A stretch of DNA of 64,000 bases from Bradyrhizobium guangzhouense (GCF_004114955.1 NZ_CP030054.1:868001-932000); one strand, 5' to 3'. Shown: positions 45,079-54,948, counted from the first letter of the stretch. Made by a program: numbers and translations. The notes: a model not told the origin generated them from the sequence alone.

Positions 45079-45889
45079 AGCTGCCGCGATCCGCATAACC
45101 TTTGGGCCGAATATCCAGCGCGGCGATCAGGTCCAGGCGCTGCTTCCGACAACCAAACTCGGGGTGATCTCCCACCTGGAGCCACGCTCCGTCACGGCGC
45201 TCAAGCCATCCGGATGCAAACACCTCGCCCGCCAGGAAACCGCCATTTGCCGTTCGGACCCAGCGTTCGCCGTCGATCGCAGGCCACAGAGCAACGTGGA
45301 TTGATAGCTCGTCCCAATCCGCGTCGTGAACGCTGGCAATCGCCGCAATATCCTCGATCATGAATCGGTACGTTCGACCATCGTCCCCGTACCTCGGATC
45401 CAGCAGCGGCCAGCTGTTTTCTCCTGCACGCGGCGTAAACAATCCCTGGTCGATGCCAGCATTGATCCCGGCGACCATCACATTGCGCCAGGCCCGCCGC
45501 CTGCGGGACCCGTCGTATTTCACCTTGGTTACCCCCTTGGACGCGGTCGGAATCACGTCCGCACCCTCGTAGTTGAGGCGATCGAAGGAGAATCCGCGGA
45601 GGTCTTCGTCCGATGTCGGAACACCCGTCATCGCCGCGAGCCGGCTCAGGAACGGCAATTCCTCGAGCAATGCAAAGTCCGGATGCACCGGTGCACGCTC
45701 CAACATGCGGGCTCGCAGCGCTGCATGACTTGCAAAGCCGCATGCGGCTGCGATCGCCTCGGTCAGATGGGATGATTTGTAGTTCGGATAGCCCTGCCTA
45801 ACCGCACGCTTCACGGACGTGAGCGCAGATTCAGTCAAAGGGATAGCGGTCAAAGGATCCACCTGTTCATATCGGCGGCCGATGTCCAC
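45068..45889 (-). CDS. ICE/plasmid-associated hypothetical protein
   Basis: A 273-residue protein. The N-terminal segment (QGYPNYKSSHLTEAIAAACG, SHAALRARM) is of a type I associate with conserved hypotheticals on rhizobial ICEs and plasmids. The middle is charged (SRRRRAWRNVMVAGINAG). No enzymatic motif recognised. It reads in the same direction as the relaxase genes downstream of 46166 and may be cargo of the same element. Confidence 0.55.
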   Translation of the reverse strand: MDIGRRYEQVDPLTAIPLTESALTSVKRAVRQGYPNYKSSHLTEAIAAACGFASHAALRARMLERAPVHPDFALLEELPFLSRLAAMTGVPTSDEDLRGFSFDRLNYEGADVIPTASKGVTKVKYDGSRRRRAWRNVMVAGINAGIDQGLFTPRAGENSWPLLDPRYGDDGRTYRFMIEDIAAIASVHDADWDELSIHVALWPAIDGERWVRTANGGFLAGEVFASGWLERRDGAWLQVGDHPEFGCRKQRLDLIAALDIRPKGYADRGSFRL

Positions 45890-46165
45890 AGATTACGCAC
45901 CGACCTGGATATGACGGTCGATCCAAGGATTTGAAATAGTGCCCACTTTGACCCTGTGGCAGGTCCGGCGAGACGGCCGATTCGAAGAATGCACGATCTA
46001 TCAGCCAGCTTTCAAGGACCTAGGCGCCTCAGGGCAGCCGCTCCATAGGGGTGTAACTTCCCGTTGACGGCTCCAATGCTGTTCGCGCGCTCGAGGAACA
46101 TGACAAGCCGCCAGTGCACATCTACGTGCCAACCGATGAAACGGTTGGCGGAGCGCGCGGGCGCC

Positions 46166-47242
46166 TTACCTCGTCCGCTCATCGTCTCGCTTGTGACCGC
46201 GCAACTCGGCATCGATTCCCTGCTCTGCCTTGCGGCGACGGCTATTGGTGAGCTCCGAAAGCTCATTCTTTAGTGCATGCCGCCGGGTTTCAACGGCGGG
46301 CATGTCGTTCACGAATTGCCTAACCTGGCGCGCGAGCGCGTGATCTGCCGCCGCTCCAGAATGCTGCAGCTCGGCTGCGTAATCGAGATATCGCCGCCGG
46401 ATCGCATCCTGACGTGACTTGATCTGCTCGTCCCAAGGACGTTTTGCAGTCGTGCCGCCCCTCACCTCCGAAAGCACCTCTTTCCGGGCGAGCCGGTCGA
46501 CATCAGGTACGATTTTTCGCTTGCGCATAGCGAGCACCGCCCCGCGATCGGCCTTTTGAACTCGCCCGCGGGTTCGCCGCGGCGTTGCCTCGGCCGCTAT
46601 CCCGCGAAGCCGGAGTTCGCCAGCAAATCGCTCCCGCCAAGCCTGCAGATCTGCCTTCCGAGGGTTGAGACGCTTGCCGTCGTGGCCCAGGGACCGGACG
46701 GTCAAGTGCACGTGGGGATGTTTGTCGTCGAGGTGCTGGACGAAGACATAGTCATGATTGTCCCCGAACGTTTCGATGGCAAATGCCCGGGCTGAATCCT
46801 TGACGGCGACGGCATCGGTGCCAGCCGGCATCGACAGAATGATGTTGATCGAAAGCGACCCATCACGGCGGCGCTTGTCGTCAAGGCCGGCATCATCCTC
46901 CCAGCGTTGCTGTAGGTCTTTCAATCCGGAACGACCGGCCAGACTCGCGCCCTGCTCTGTTTCCGCATCGAGCTCGCCGTTTCGCGTGATATACGCAAGG
47001 TGCGACTTGAGATGCGCCACGTCCTTGGTGCGGCCGGTGATCTTGACCATCACCTCTGGCGCTCGGCGCACGATCCGTTCGAGCTTCGCGCGCATAGCCG
47101 GCGTCAGGCGACTAGGAACCGCCGGATCGGGGATATCCCACTCGGCCCGCCGCGGGCGCCGATTGGGCGTTTCCCAAACATATGAGATCGGCGGAAGCTC
47201 GGAGGCCAGGTCTGCCGGCCGCGGCTTATGGCGCCGACTCAT
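46166..47242 (-). CDS. MobA/VirD2-type relaxase
   Basis: A 358-residue relaxase. Seen: HLAYITRNGE with candidate catalytic Tyr84 and the three-His metal motif HLDDKHPHVHLTV (HPHVH at 175-179). The tail is basic. It nicks oriT and pilots the strand in conjugative transfer. It is of the kind found on rhizobial symbiosis ICEs. The start overlaps the MobC stop (ATGA). No type IV secretion genes lie in this window, so transfer would rely on genes elsewhere. Confidence 0.85.
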   Translation of the reverse strand: MSRRHKPRPADLASELPPISYVWETPNRRPRRAEWDIPDPAVPSRLTPAMRAKLERIVRRAPEVMVKITGRTKDVAHLKSHLAYITRNGELDAETEQGASLAGRSGLKDLQQRWEDDAGLDDKRRRDGSLSINIILSMPAGTDAVAVKDSARAFAIETFGDNHDYVFVQHLDDKHPHVHLTVRSLGHDGKRLNPRKADLQAWRERFAGELRLRGIAAEATPRRTRGRVQKADRGAVLAMRKRKIVPDVDRLARKEVLSEVRGGTTAKRPWDEQIKSRQDAIRRRYLDYAAELQHSGAAADHALARQVRQFVNDMPAVETRRHALKNELSELTNSRRRKAEQGIDAELRGHKRDDERTR

Positions 47243-47757
47243 CGCCGCCCATCCCAATAATCCGCGTTGCCGTGCAGCGCATTGCGTAGTTGCGCGAGCT
47301 CTTTTTCGATGACCAACTGGGCCTCTTGAATTGCGGACAGATCGGGCTCGACCGCCCTGCCCTGCAGCACACTGGCGTTCGCTGCGCGCGCGATCTGATT
47401 GATGTTGCCGCCGATCTGGTTGAGCTCGCGAACAATCGCGCGGAGCGCCTCGTGCTCGCCTGGAGAATGCTGCACCGGTGATCCCAACCGCGAGCGCACC
47501 AATGCAACGATCCAGCCGGTTCGGGTCATGCCGCGCTGATGTGACACTTCCGCGAGCTGCCGCATCTCGCTCTCGCGAAATCGCACCGTCACCTTCTCCG
47601 GTCGCCCGACAGGCAGCACGGAGATGCGCGGCACTGGTTCAGCAAGTGCCTCAGCAATGAGACGCCGCAAGAGCGCGGATTTGCCGCCCTGGGTCGCTGC
47701 CAAAGCTGAGAACTCCGCAGCGACTTCGTCAGAGACGCGAAGCGAGATCAGAGCCAT
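47239..47757 (-). CDS. mobC: MobC-like relaxosome accessory protein
   Basis: A 172-residue protein with an N-terminal ribbon-helix-helix-like region (MALISLRVSDEVAAEF), VTVRFRESEMRQLAEVSHQRG and the MobC signature ELNQIGGNINQIARAAN. MobC proteins bind oriT and help the relaxase. ATG 47757 is chosen at MALISL. An 18-base perfect palindrome lies 87 bases upstream, near where oriT would be expected. Confidence 0.82.
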   Translation of the reverse strand: MALISLRVSDEVAAEFSALAATQGGKSALLRRLIAEALAEPVPRISVLPVGRPEKVTVRFRESEMRQLAEVSHQRGMTRTGWIVALVRSRLGSPVQHSPGEHEALRAIVRELNQIGGNINQIARAANASVLQGRAVEPDLSAIQEAQLVIEKELAQLRNALHGNADYWDGRR

Positions 47758-47843
47758 GCACTCCAATCCCAATCGCGATCTAATACATCGCTGGCGCGAA
47801 GCCTATCCTGCACTAGAAAAAGCGAATCCTTCCACTCCCTCCG

Positions 47844-47861
47844 TGTTGGTTCGAACCAACA
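47844..47861. other. Perfect 18-base palindrome, oriT or operator candidate
   Basis: TGTTGGTTCGAACCAACA is a perfect palindrome located upstream of mobC. Relaxosome genes are usually next to oriT, and MobC-type RHH proteins bind such repeats. It could equally be an autoregulatory operator or a terminator-like hairpin without a T run. Confidence 0.4.
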
Positions 47862-48181
47862 GGCTCGGCATTCAAAGCTCGGGATTTGCTGCAGGTGAGA
47901 TCCAACCCAGCCGACGATCGATGCGCAGAATTCCTCCGGGAATGGCGCCGCCGTCAGCCCCGGTGCTCTTATTCCACGAACGCCGCGCGTGGAGACCGGC
48001 AACATTGGCACCGGGTATGTGGACCGCGGCTTACCAGCAGCCTCCGGCCTCTCTACGGCGCTGTGGGGGGCGCGTTCGGCCTCCGGCTGCTGCGCTAACG
48101 CGCCATCCTTCGGATGGGAAATCCGCTCCGCCGGCATGCCAAGCGCAGCGGTCTTTCTGAGGAGACAGTCGAAGGCCAGCT
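47862..48181. other. No supported gene
   Basis: Between the mobC promoter region and the ParB-like fragment I see no gene with recognisable motifs or a ribosome site. Confidence 0.35.
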
Positions 48182-48679
48182 TCATGCGAAAATGATCTCT
48201 TCGATGGTGATGGTCGATGCCGGCACCTCTTCCACTTCTTCTGCGCCATCGACCAACAGCACGGCATGGCGTGAGCCTTGAGACGCGAGCCGATCGACGA
48301 GAAGACAGCCCGCGCGATCTTGGTGGCGCACTCTGATCGTCACTGACGAACTCATTCGCTCATTTCGATGGACGGAAGACCTGGAGCTCTTCTCCGCGGC
48401 CGCCGTTACACGGTCTCTCTCTATGGGTCGCAATGCTACTTGCGGTGCGATCGGGCCTCGCGCCGATTGAGCTCCAGCGGCACCTTCGCTATCAGCATGG
48501 GAGCCCCCAACTCCGCTACGAATTTTGCGAGCCAGCTGGCGGGCGTGGGCGTCGGTGAAGCTCTCCTGTGCTGCACATATGGTCTCGACGGCGTTGGGCT
48601 GCTCACGCCAAGCCTGGTAGAGTTCATACACTGCACGGATTGACGAGCCCGCAAGCTTCGACCGGAGAAATTCCGGCAT
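48182..48679 (-). pseudogene. ParB-like C-terminal fragment
   Basis: 165 residues starting MPEFLRSKLAGSSIRAVYEL and YQAWREQPNAVETICA, with ESFTDAHARQLARKIR, as in ParB/KorB-type proteins of integrative elements. The nuclease-like and HTH regions are missing because an IS91 remnant abuts at 48678. It is likely a partition or copy-maintenance gene of the ICE, now truncated. Confidence 0.6.
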
Positions 48680-49373
48680 ACCAGGCGGCGGGATCGCTCC
48701 TGATGGAAGCTGGGTTCATTGTCGCCCCGGCTTCTTCCTTCCCGTTCGCGTGCTATCACGATTGCATCGTCGGCTATTCCTGGAGCGCCTGCAGGCGGCG
48801 TTCGATGGCACCAAGCTCCAGTTGTTCGGCCATCTCGCGCACCTCGTCGAGCCAGCGGCATTCGCCCGCCATCTAAACGCCCTCCGCAAGGTCGAGTGGG
48901 TCGTCTACGCCAAGCGTCCCTTCGGCGGACCAGAACAGGTTCTGACTTATCTCGGGCGCTACACTCATCGCGTTGCGATCGCCAACGGCCGGCTTCTTAC
49001 CTGTGAGCAGGGCCACGTCCGCTTCCGGTGGAAAGATTATCGCGCCGGGAACAAATCCAAAGTAATGACGCTCGACACTGAGGAGTTCCTTCGTCACTTT
49101 CTGCTTCACATATTGCCGAAGGGGTTCCGCCGCATCCGTCATTTTGGTTTCCTGGCGAACGCCTGCCGCGCCGCCAAACTCGCGCGCATCCGAGCGGCAC
49201 TTGAAGCCCCGCAGCCACCTCCGCCTGCCGAAGCTGTCGACTATCGTGAGCGCTGCGCCATCCTCCTTGGTCACCGCCTCGACGTGTGCCCCATCTGCGG
49301 AGGCCGCATGGTCGAGATTGGGCCTGCGCCGCGTGCGCCGCCGCGACGCGCACCTCGCTGCGATACATCATGA
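48679..49373 (+). pseudogene. IS91-family transposase, C-terminal part
   Basis: The frame reads IPGGGIAPDGSWVH, CRPGFFLPVRVLSRLHRRLF, VVYAKRPFGGPEQVLTYLG and RYTHRVAIANGRLL (second Tyr region), then the C-terminal zinc segment CPICGGRM. The N-terminal third, including the zinc finger, is missing. IS91-like elements move by rolling-circle transposition and often truncate flanking genes, as seen with the ParB fragment. Confidence 0.8.
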
Positions 49374-49486
49374 CCGACTACCTCGACTTATTCGCTCCCA
49401 CTGCACGTCAAGCGACGCAGCAGCGCGCGCGGGAGGGACCTGTGGGCCGGTGGGGCGATCGGGCGCGCGGTGGTCACGCGTTTGTC

Positions 49487-50692
49487 CTATCGTCGGCCCG
49501 CCGGCGCAAGCTGTCGCCTCACCTCCGAGGACACGACCGCCGTGAGCTCCTCGTTCAACTGCGCCGCGATTGAATTTGCCACCCGCAGATTCTCTTCCTT
49601 CTTAGTGGCGGCCAGACGTTGCGCTTGCTGAAACACTGAGGCTGCGAAAGCAACCGCGGCGTGTTCCTCCGCTTGCCCACCACTATTATTGAGTTCGGCG
49701 GGGAGCTCGAACGATCCTCCCGTCTTGCCGTCCAGAAAATCCCAGCAGGTCCGAAATAAGTGGCGATAGCCTTGGGTTGCTTCCGGCCCCCTATCGACGA
49801 CGCCGGCTTGCTTTGCGTACTGAAAATCCCGCTCATAACCGAGCTCTGTCAAGAGCTTCGCCCCAACCAGGTCGGTCACGACTTGCATCTCTTCGATGCT
49901 CAAGTCAGTTTGCCAAGCCTCCACTGAGCGGTCATCGACGGCCTTTCGCTCCAGGATCTTGCGATCTCCGAAAGTGCTGGAGCGGAGATAGTCCGTCTGC
50001 CCCCCCGGCGCCGATCCCGTCTCGGTCGGAGTGTAACCGAGGCCGGCAAGCACGCGCCGAATTTCGTCATCGGGGTGCGCCACAAGGGTCTCATAGTGGA
50101 CCACCTGCGTCTGAGGTCGACTGCGGTATGCTGCTAGCGCAGGCAGGCCCAGGACAAGATCTGCGAGAGAAGATGCGATCGCGGGCGTGGGCTGGCCCAA
50201 CGCGATATCGGCGAGACACGATGCGATGGCGGGCGGGGAACTTGCGGCCAGCAGAGGGACGCCCCATGTCGTCTTCAGTGATGCGGCGATGGCGTAGGGG
50301 TTACGCATGAGAACGAGACGCGGTGCTTCCGGATAAAGGGAATCCAAAAAGTCGAGCACCGTCCAATAGCGCGGCGTCTTGTCTATGAGAGTGCGTTTGC
50401 CTGCAGCAGCTAAATACTGGCAATAAGCTGCATCGGAAAAAGCGCGGGTAACGATCATCCGATCTATTCGCCCCAAGAACTGCGAGGTTGCGCTTTGAAC
50501 CAATGATGCGCCGGCTGGGTGGCGGTGGTCGACTTTACCGAAGGCCTCAAGTGCCAACATGAGCCACGGTTCAGGCGGAGCCAAAATATCCGGGTGCCGC
50601 TGCAGCAAATGCGCTAGCAGCGTCGTCCCCGAGCGGGGAAGACCGAGCAAAAAGCACACCGCAGGCGCATGGCTTACATCGCGGTTCATCAT
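49487..50692 (-). CDS. Sulfotransferase family protein with an internal tandem repeat
   Basis: A 401-residue sulfotransferase: PAPS-binding P-loop LGLPRSGTTLLAHLL at the N-terminus and LVLMRNPYAIAASLK for the 3'-phosphate site. Between them and the C-terminal part a 16-residue unit is repeated (PAIASCLADIALGQPT then PAIASSLADLVLGLPA), encoded by a 48-base tandem duplication near 50128-50250. The C-terminal ~100 residues are helical. On symbiosis islands such enzymes can decorate surface or signal molecules; the acceptor here is unknown. Confidence 0.8.
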   Translation of the reverse strand: MMNRDVSHAPAVCFLLGLPRSGTTLLAHLLQRHPDILAPPEPWLMLALEAFGKVDHRHPAGASLVQSATSQFLGRIDRMIVTRAFSDAAYCQYLAAAGKRTLIDKTPRYWTVLDFLDSLYPEAPRLVLMRNPYAIAASLKTTWGVPLLAASSPPAIASCLADIALGQPTPAIASSLADLVLGLPALAAYRSRPQTQVVHYETLVAHPDDEIRRVLAGLGYTPTETGSAPGGQTDYLRSSTFGDRKILERKAVDDRSVEAWQTDLSIEEMQVVTDLVGAKLLTELGYERDFQYAKQAGVVDRGPEATQGYRHLFRTCWDFLDGKTGGSFELPAELNNSGGQAEEHAAVAFAASVFQQAQRLAATKKEENLRVANSIAAQLNEELTAVVSSEVRRQLAPAGRR

Positions 50693-51590
50693 TCAACAGC
50701 CTATCTTGGACAGACCGAGCGTCCGTCTTAAAACCTTCGTCCGGTAGAAAGAGACAACACCAGCAATGGCAATCCAGATAGGGTCAACCATCCCTATCCT
50801 CAGATGACGTGACATCCGCGAGGATGACATCATGCCGCGACAACATTCGATGGCCCTTGTGGCAGCTTTGGCTTGTTCGCTGCATGAGCGCCTACTGCGC
50901 GCTTCGGATGGACGCGCGCCATCTCCGATTGGCAATGCGTACGTAGATTGCCCGTTGTTCAGGTTTGTTGCAGATAGACCGTAACTCTCATCGATCCCAT
51001 TCGTAGCGGAAATGGAAGACGACCCTATCCCTGTTTCGCATGATCTGGGTGCCATGAATTCAATCCATTTAGCCAGCCACAGCACCGCACCTGAGATCGG
51101 CTGCGCCCAGCTCCTTTCGGGGCCGGAGCCTCCAAGCATCGCCCCGCCGCGCGGAGCTAAGCCATATTGAGACCATCAGAAAAGCTATACCGTGGTTTAT
51201 CGGAAATAAGCGGCAAAGCGACCGCGGAAGCCCGTCGCTTCGAGCCGCCACGATGCCATTCCCTCGCCAGCCAAAGAAGACGGTAGCTCATCTCGATGTC
51301 TAAGTGCGCCATCTGAACCCAATATCCGCCATTCGTAGGATCGGCAAAACTCAATAGTTTTGATGGAGCACATCCATACCGTGGATTGATGGCTTAACCG
51401 GCCAACGGCCTCTGCATCCAAAGAGACACGGCCGTGCTCTGCCTGTCATCTCGCAAGGAACAGAGCAGGGGTGCCGAAATCATTCCCGCATCTTCGGCAT
51501 CCCCTTAAGCGCTCTTCTACTCCACACCATCATGCTCGTCGGCACGCGATCAGCCGCGCGAGCCCTCCAGAAGAGCAGGGAGCATCTCAA
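50693..51590. other. Long stretch without a convincing gene
   Basis: About 900 bases. Minus-strand frames at 50693-51139 and 51157-51354 are open, and the latter (PTNGGYWVQMAHLDIEMSYR) looks mildly protein-like, but I recognise no family. Probably decayed mobile-element DNA. Confidence 0.35.
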
Positions 51591-51815
51591 ATGCCAGACC
51601 ACCGCCGGCTGCCGCCGCGATACTTGCGGAGCCCCGAAGCGGCACGCTTTCTCGGCCTGTCCGCCGAACTTTGGAAAAGCATCGCACATACGGTACGGGG
51701 CCGACTTATCGCAAGCTCGGTGGGCTCGAAAACCTCGAAGCCTTGGTGGACCGCGGAGCCAAGAAATCGACCAGCGATCCCGGCACAGGAACGGTCTTGC
51801 TCGCAAAGCGGCAAA
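51591..51815 (+). pseudogene. AlpA/excisionase-like HTH gene, frameshifted
   Basis: MPDHRRLPPRYLRSPEAARF and LGLS in the first frame continue as EKHRTYGTGPTYRKLGG and DRGAKKSTSDPGTGT in another. Reconstructed, this is a short HTH protein (AlpA/MerR-like) that is common on rhizobial ICEs, where such proteins regulate excision. A frame change near 51670 and further damage make it inactive. Confidence 0.6.
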
Positions 51816-52011
51816 TACCGCATTCCTTATGTGTCGCGCGCCATGGAAAACTGCCCCCCATATTGCCTCAGATGACAATGTTACCGAAGTCACCCTGGTG
51901 TCTTCTGGATCGACTGCCGCGAGTCGGAGCAAGCCGCTCGCGAAGCTCGCCCCCCAGAGCGCCGTAGCGAGCGAGCGGCTTGCGGTGCTTCAGCGAAAGA
52001 ACCTGTCAGGA

Positions 52012-53170
52012 TTAAATACGAAGGCGCGAAGCTTGGACCGATAGTGTGATCTCTGTGTTGCTGATGAGCTGTCGAGCGGCCTTTGATCGCCAATTCTTCA
52101 CCAATCGCTGCACCGTGCGCCGCTGATGGCCGCTGAACCGACCGGGCGCATGCGCTTCCAGCAGGGAGAGAAGATCGACCGCAGACAAGTGCGGAGCTGC
52201 GGCGAGCCATTCCTCGATGATGGGAATGTATGGGTCGAGCATCGATGGCCGACGTGGCACAGGCTTGCGCCGCACATAGCGACGCCGATGAATGCCTCGC
52301 TGCTCACCCTGTTTCCAACCATCGCCGAGCTCTCGGGCAAAGGCCGCCAAATCACTGTGCCCCTGCGCGACAGTCATCGCTGACTTTCCAGCCCGTTGAT
52401 CGACACGCTTACCCAACTCATTCTGAGCGTCCCGCATCTGTGCCAGCAATGCCACAGGATCAAGCGTCCGGTAAATCTCCCGCAGCCGACCTTTGAATGC
52501 CTCATTGAGCCTCGGGTGGACCAATGCTTTTTCGTACGGCGTAGCGGGAGGAAGATAGCACTTGATCATCTTGGCACCTTCGCGGTGCTTCTCCTTCAGC
52601 TTAAACGAGGGCTGGAAGAAATTGATGTATAGCCGGGCCGCCGCAAACAGGCGAACCAATGAACGGGCGGCATCAATGCCTTCAAACCGCCCGTAGCCCA
52701 CCAGGCGGCGAACGATAGCTCCGTTCTTTTGTTCAACGAATGCCTGATCGTTCTTCTTGTAGGCCCTGGAACGAGTGACTTCGACATCGTGAGAACGGCA
52801 CCACGACACGACCGTGTCGTTCATGAAGGCGCTGTCGTTGTCAAAATCGAGCCCCCGAACGGGCCAGGGAAATAGGTTCTGCGCGCTCGAGAGCTTCGAC
52901 CACAAGAGCTGCTTCACGCACAACAAGCGGAAAGCATTCGGTCCACCCGCTGATCTGATCTCGCGCTTTGCGCGCATGCTGATCTTCCCTGCCATACCTG
53001 CCACCGAACTGATTCGGCAGCTCCGCCCCAGACACGGCAGAGAAGTTGTCCGGTAACATTTTTAGTGAGGCAATGCGGGGGGTCAGTTCCGGATGGCGGG
53101 AGCCGGTGACCATGTCGAATGACACATGCTCTGCTTGTGGGCAACAGCGCGGTCGACTCGATCTGTTTCA
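52012..53170 (-). pseudogene. ISNCY-like integrase-core transposase, degraded
   Basis: A 330-residue frame has the DDE core segment GLDFDNDSAFMNDTVV, then SRAYKKNDQAFVEQKNGAIVRRLVGY, and a C-terminal domain. Upstream, another frame holds GWTECFPLVVREAALVVEAL, the part that should precede it, so there is a frameshift near 52870. The N-terminal HTH is largely gone. No inverted repeats were identified. Confidence 0.65.
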
Positions 53171-53287
53171 CTCATTCCCGGCGATCTGGCGCCGCACGGA
53201 TCCACGCCTCGCTTGAATAGCAACTGATGGAGCATTTCTATTATGGAGTTCGGTTGATCTCTCCTACTGAAACCATGACACTATTTA

Positions 53288-53313
53288 AATTCGCATAATT
53301 AATTATGGAATAC
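53288..53313 (+). repeat. dif-like site D (shortened centre)
   Basis: Plus strand: left arm AATTCGCATAA, centre only four bases (TTAA), right arm TTATGGAATAC identical to site C. The orientation is the same as C. Because XerCD sites normally have 6-8 central bases, D may be a dead or recombined site. The right-hand flank matches that of C through the WGR gene. Confidence 0.5.
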
Positions 53314-53388
53314 TTTCGCAATTCTTGGAATATGGTCGAGTATGATCTCGGATTACTTTGATATACTTCCACTGACATTTTGTCCAGA

Positions 53389-53666
53389 TCAGCCGACTTG
53401 TGGCGTGTCGCACGCCGGCTCCGAGCCCGGAAAGTGCCGCTGGACGTAACCGCGACGGGCGTTGCGCCTGAGCCAGGACTCAAGAGCCTCGACGGCTTGA
53501 ACAGATCGAGTCGCCGTCGACCGCGCCCACCGAGACGGCCCCATTCGCGCACCAATGCCGTATCGCCAAAGAGCGTCGGCTCAATCGTGAGCACATAGAA
53601 CCGCGCCATGTTACGGGCCGGATCGCGACGCTCGAGCACGAGATATTGCACGGTGAGTTCGGACAT
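53389..53666 (-). pseudogene. WGR-domain gene, inactivated copy
   Basis: The first ~56 residues are identical to the protein at 18342 (SELTVQYLVLERRDPARN, WGRLGGRGRRRLDLF). A 13-base deletion relative to that copy then shifts the frame. The sequence beyond encodes RRGYVQRHFPGSEPACD and DTPQVG in the other frame, ending at 53389. That tail is probably the ancestral one. Confidence 0.68.
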
Positions 53667-53905
53667 GCGCCAGAATCGCAGCCGCCGAATCGACCGTCCA
53701 ATTAAATAAATGAATCGATCAGCGCCAACGATTCAAAAATTTCATGCTGACAACGAGACAGGTCGCGGCGAGGCTCGCGATGGGCGACTGAGCTGAGGCG
53801 CGCTCCGGCCTCGCTGGGTGGCAGCGTCTCCCCTGGAGAAGCCGTCTGAACAAGTTGCCATCGCATGGCCGCCAGGTAAATGGAGGGTTTCCTCCTCCGA
53901 CCCCA

Positions 53906-54070
53906 TGCGTTGCGCAAGACTTTCTCGACTTGCGCGACGAGCTTCGCCCTGTGCTCGGCAGGCAGTTTGTCCAGATTGATCTGCTTCCAGCGTATAGCCG
54001 GCAGGTCCGCCGCGCCAGGGACGCCCAGCAGGCTCCAATCCGGCTCGCCGCGCTTGAGGTCCGCCATCAC
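53906..54070 (-). pseudogene. AbiEii 3' remnant
   Basis: 55 residues (DLKRGEPDWSLLGVPGAADL through VAQVEKVLRNA) match the C-terminus of the complete AbiEii at 62075-62995 almost exactly. Everything upstream is missing. With the AbiEi 5' fragment at 35639 it shows that this AbiE system once existed in at least one more copy. Confidence 0.75.
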
Positions 54071-54150
54071 GGCGAATGCGCAGGAGACATCGATATATTC
54101 TTCTCAACGGCTGCCTTCTCTGGATCCCAAACTAGAATCCAACACTGACC

Positions 54151-54825
54151 TTATCGGAATGCTTTGCGAGCTACCTTTTCAAGGTCTGCGGCCGCACTTG
54201 ACGACCAGCCGTTCCGCTGAGCCCATCGGCGGACCTCAACTGGATCAAACGAATGCCCTTCCTGACGCAGCTGCGCGATTGTGCGCTCTGCGTGTTTCTT
54301 GTCTGAGGGATGATTGAGACCCGTACCCAAATTGACGGCTTGGGTCAGGCTCTGCAGCGCCTCCTCCACGGGCTCGGGCAAACTAACGGTCGGTGCCGGT
54401 GCAGTAGTGGCTCCTACGATCTGAGCTCCCCATGTCGCTCGCCAGTTTTTGCCGTCGGTATCGTTCCAAGGAAGGTAGACGATCGCTTGCGCGCCGATCG
54501 CATCGTCCAGCTTGTTCATGTCTTTGTCCGAGATGTGGCCGCCGATCAGCAGCCCATCTGACCAACTCCCCCGGGAGGTCTGCGCACTTTCCAACTTCAT
54601 CTGAACGCCCTGCGCCACCAGAACGGGTTGCCCCTTGACGAGCGCCTTTACGACGTTCGGTCCGAGGAATTCGGCCACGATGGTCCGATCGAAGCCGCCC
54701 TTCTGCGGCACCACCAACGTCACGCTGGAGATATTCCTTTCCTTGCAAATTTCGAGGACGCTCTTGAAAGCGAGCCGGACCTGGTCCGGCGACCGCTCAA
54801 CGACATATCGCGCGACTGATGCCAC
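54151..54825 (-). CDS. Hypothetical protein at the end of the type III CBASS block
   Basis: A 224-residue protein. The N-terminal ~135 residues are alpha/beta with SVTLVVPQKGGFDRTIVAEF and DAIGAQAIVYLPWN; the C-terminal part is a small helical module (AERTIAQLRQEGHSFDPVEV, RRWAQRNGW). No family assigned with confidence. It lies 124 bases downstream of the exonuclease gene on the same strand, so it may be part of the same defence block. Confidence 0.5.
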   Translation of the reverse strand: MASVARYVVERSPDQVRLAFKSVLEICKERNISSVTLVVPQKGGFDRTIVAEFLGPNVVKALVKGQPVLVAQGVQMKLESAQTSRGSWSDGLLIGGHISDKDMNKLDDAIGAQAIVYLPWNDTDGKNWRATWGAQIVGATTAPAPTVSLPEPVEEALQSLTQAVNLGTGLNHPSDKKHAERTIAQLRQEGHSFDPVEVRRWAQRNGWSSSAAADLEKVARKAFR

Positions 54826-54948
54826 CTATTGTTCCCCTTTAATAGAAAAGCGACCGATCAAACGTAGTTGCTTTGCAAAAAGTTGCATCGCGAATGCGAG
54901 TGGTCCTTCGACAATGAGCGAGCGTCGCTTCATGTCTCCCGCCATGCT

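Larger units (their letters stand above)
53288..53715. repeat. Duplicated dif-WGR block, copy 2
   Basis: Direct repeat of 18231-18660. To the right it abuts the AbiEii remnant. Relative to copy 1 it has a 13-base deletion within the WGR gene and a two-base shorter dif-like centre. Confidence 0.7.

Noticed and set aside
45085..45115. GATCCGCATAA followed by GAATATC, partly like the dif-like sites
   Set aside because: It lies in the coding end of the 45068 gene, the right arm does not fit at the right distance, and no flanking repeat is shared.
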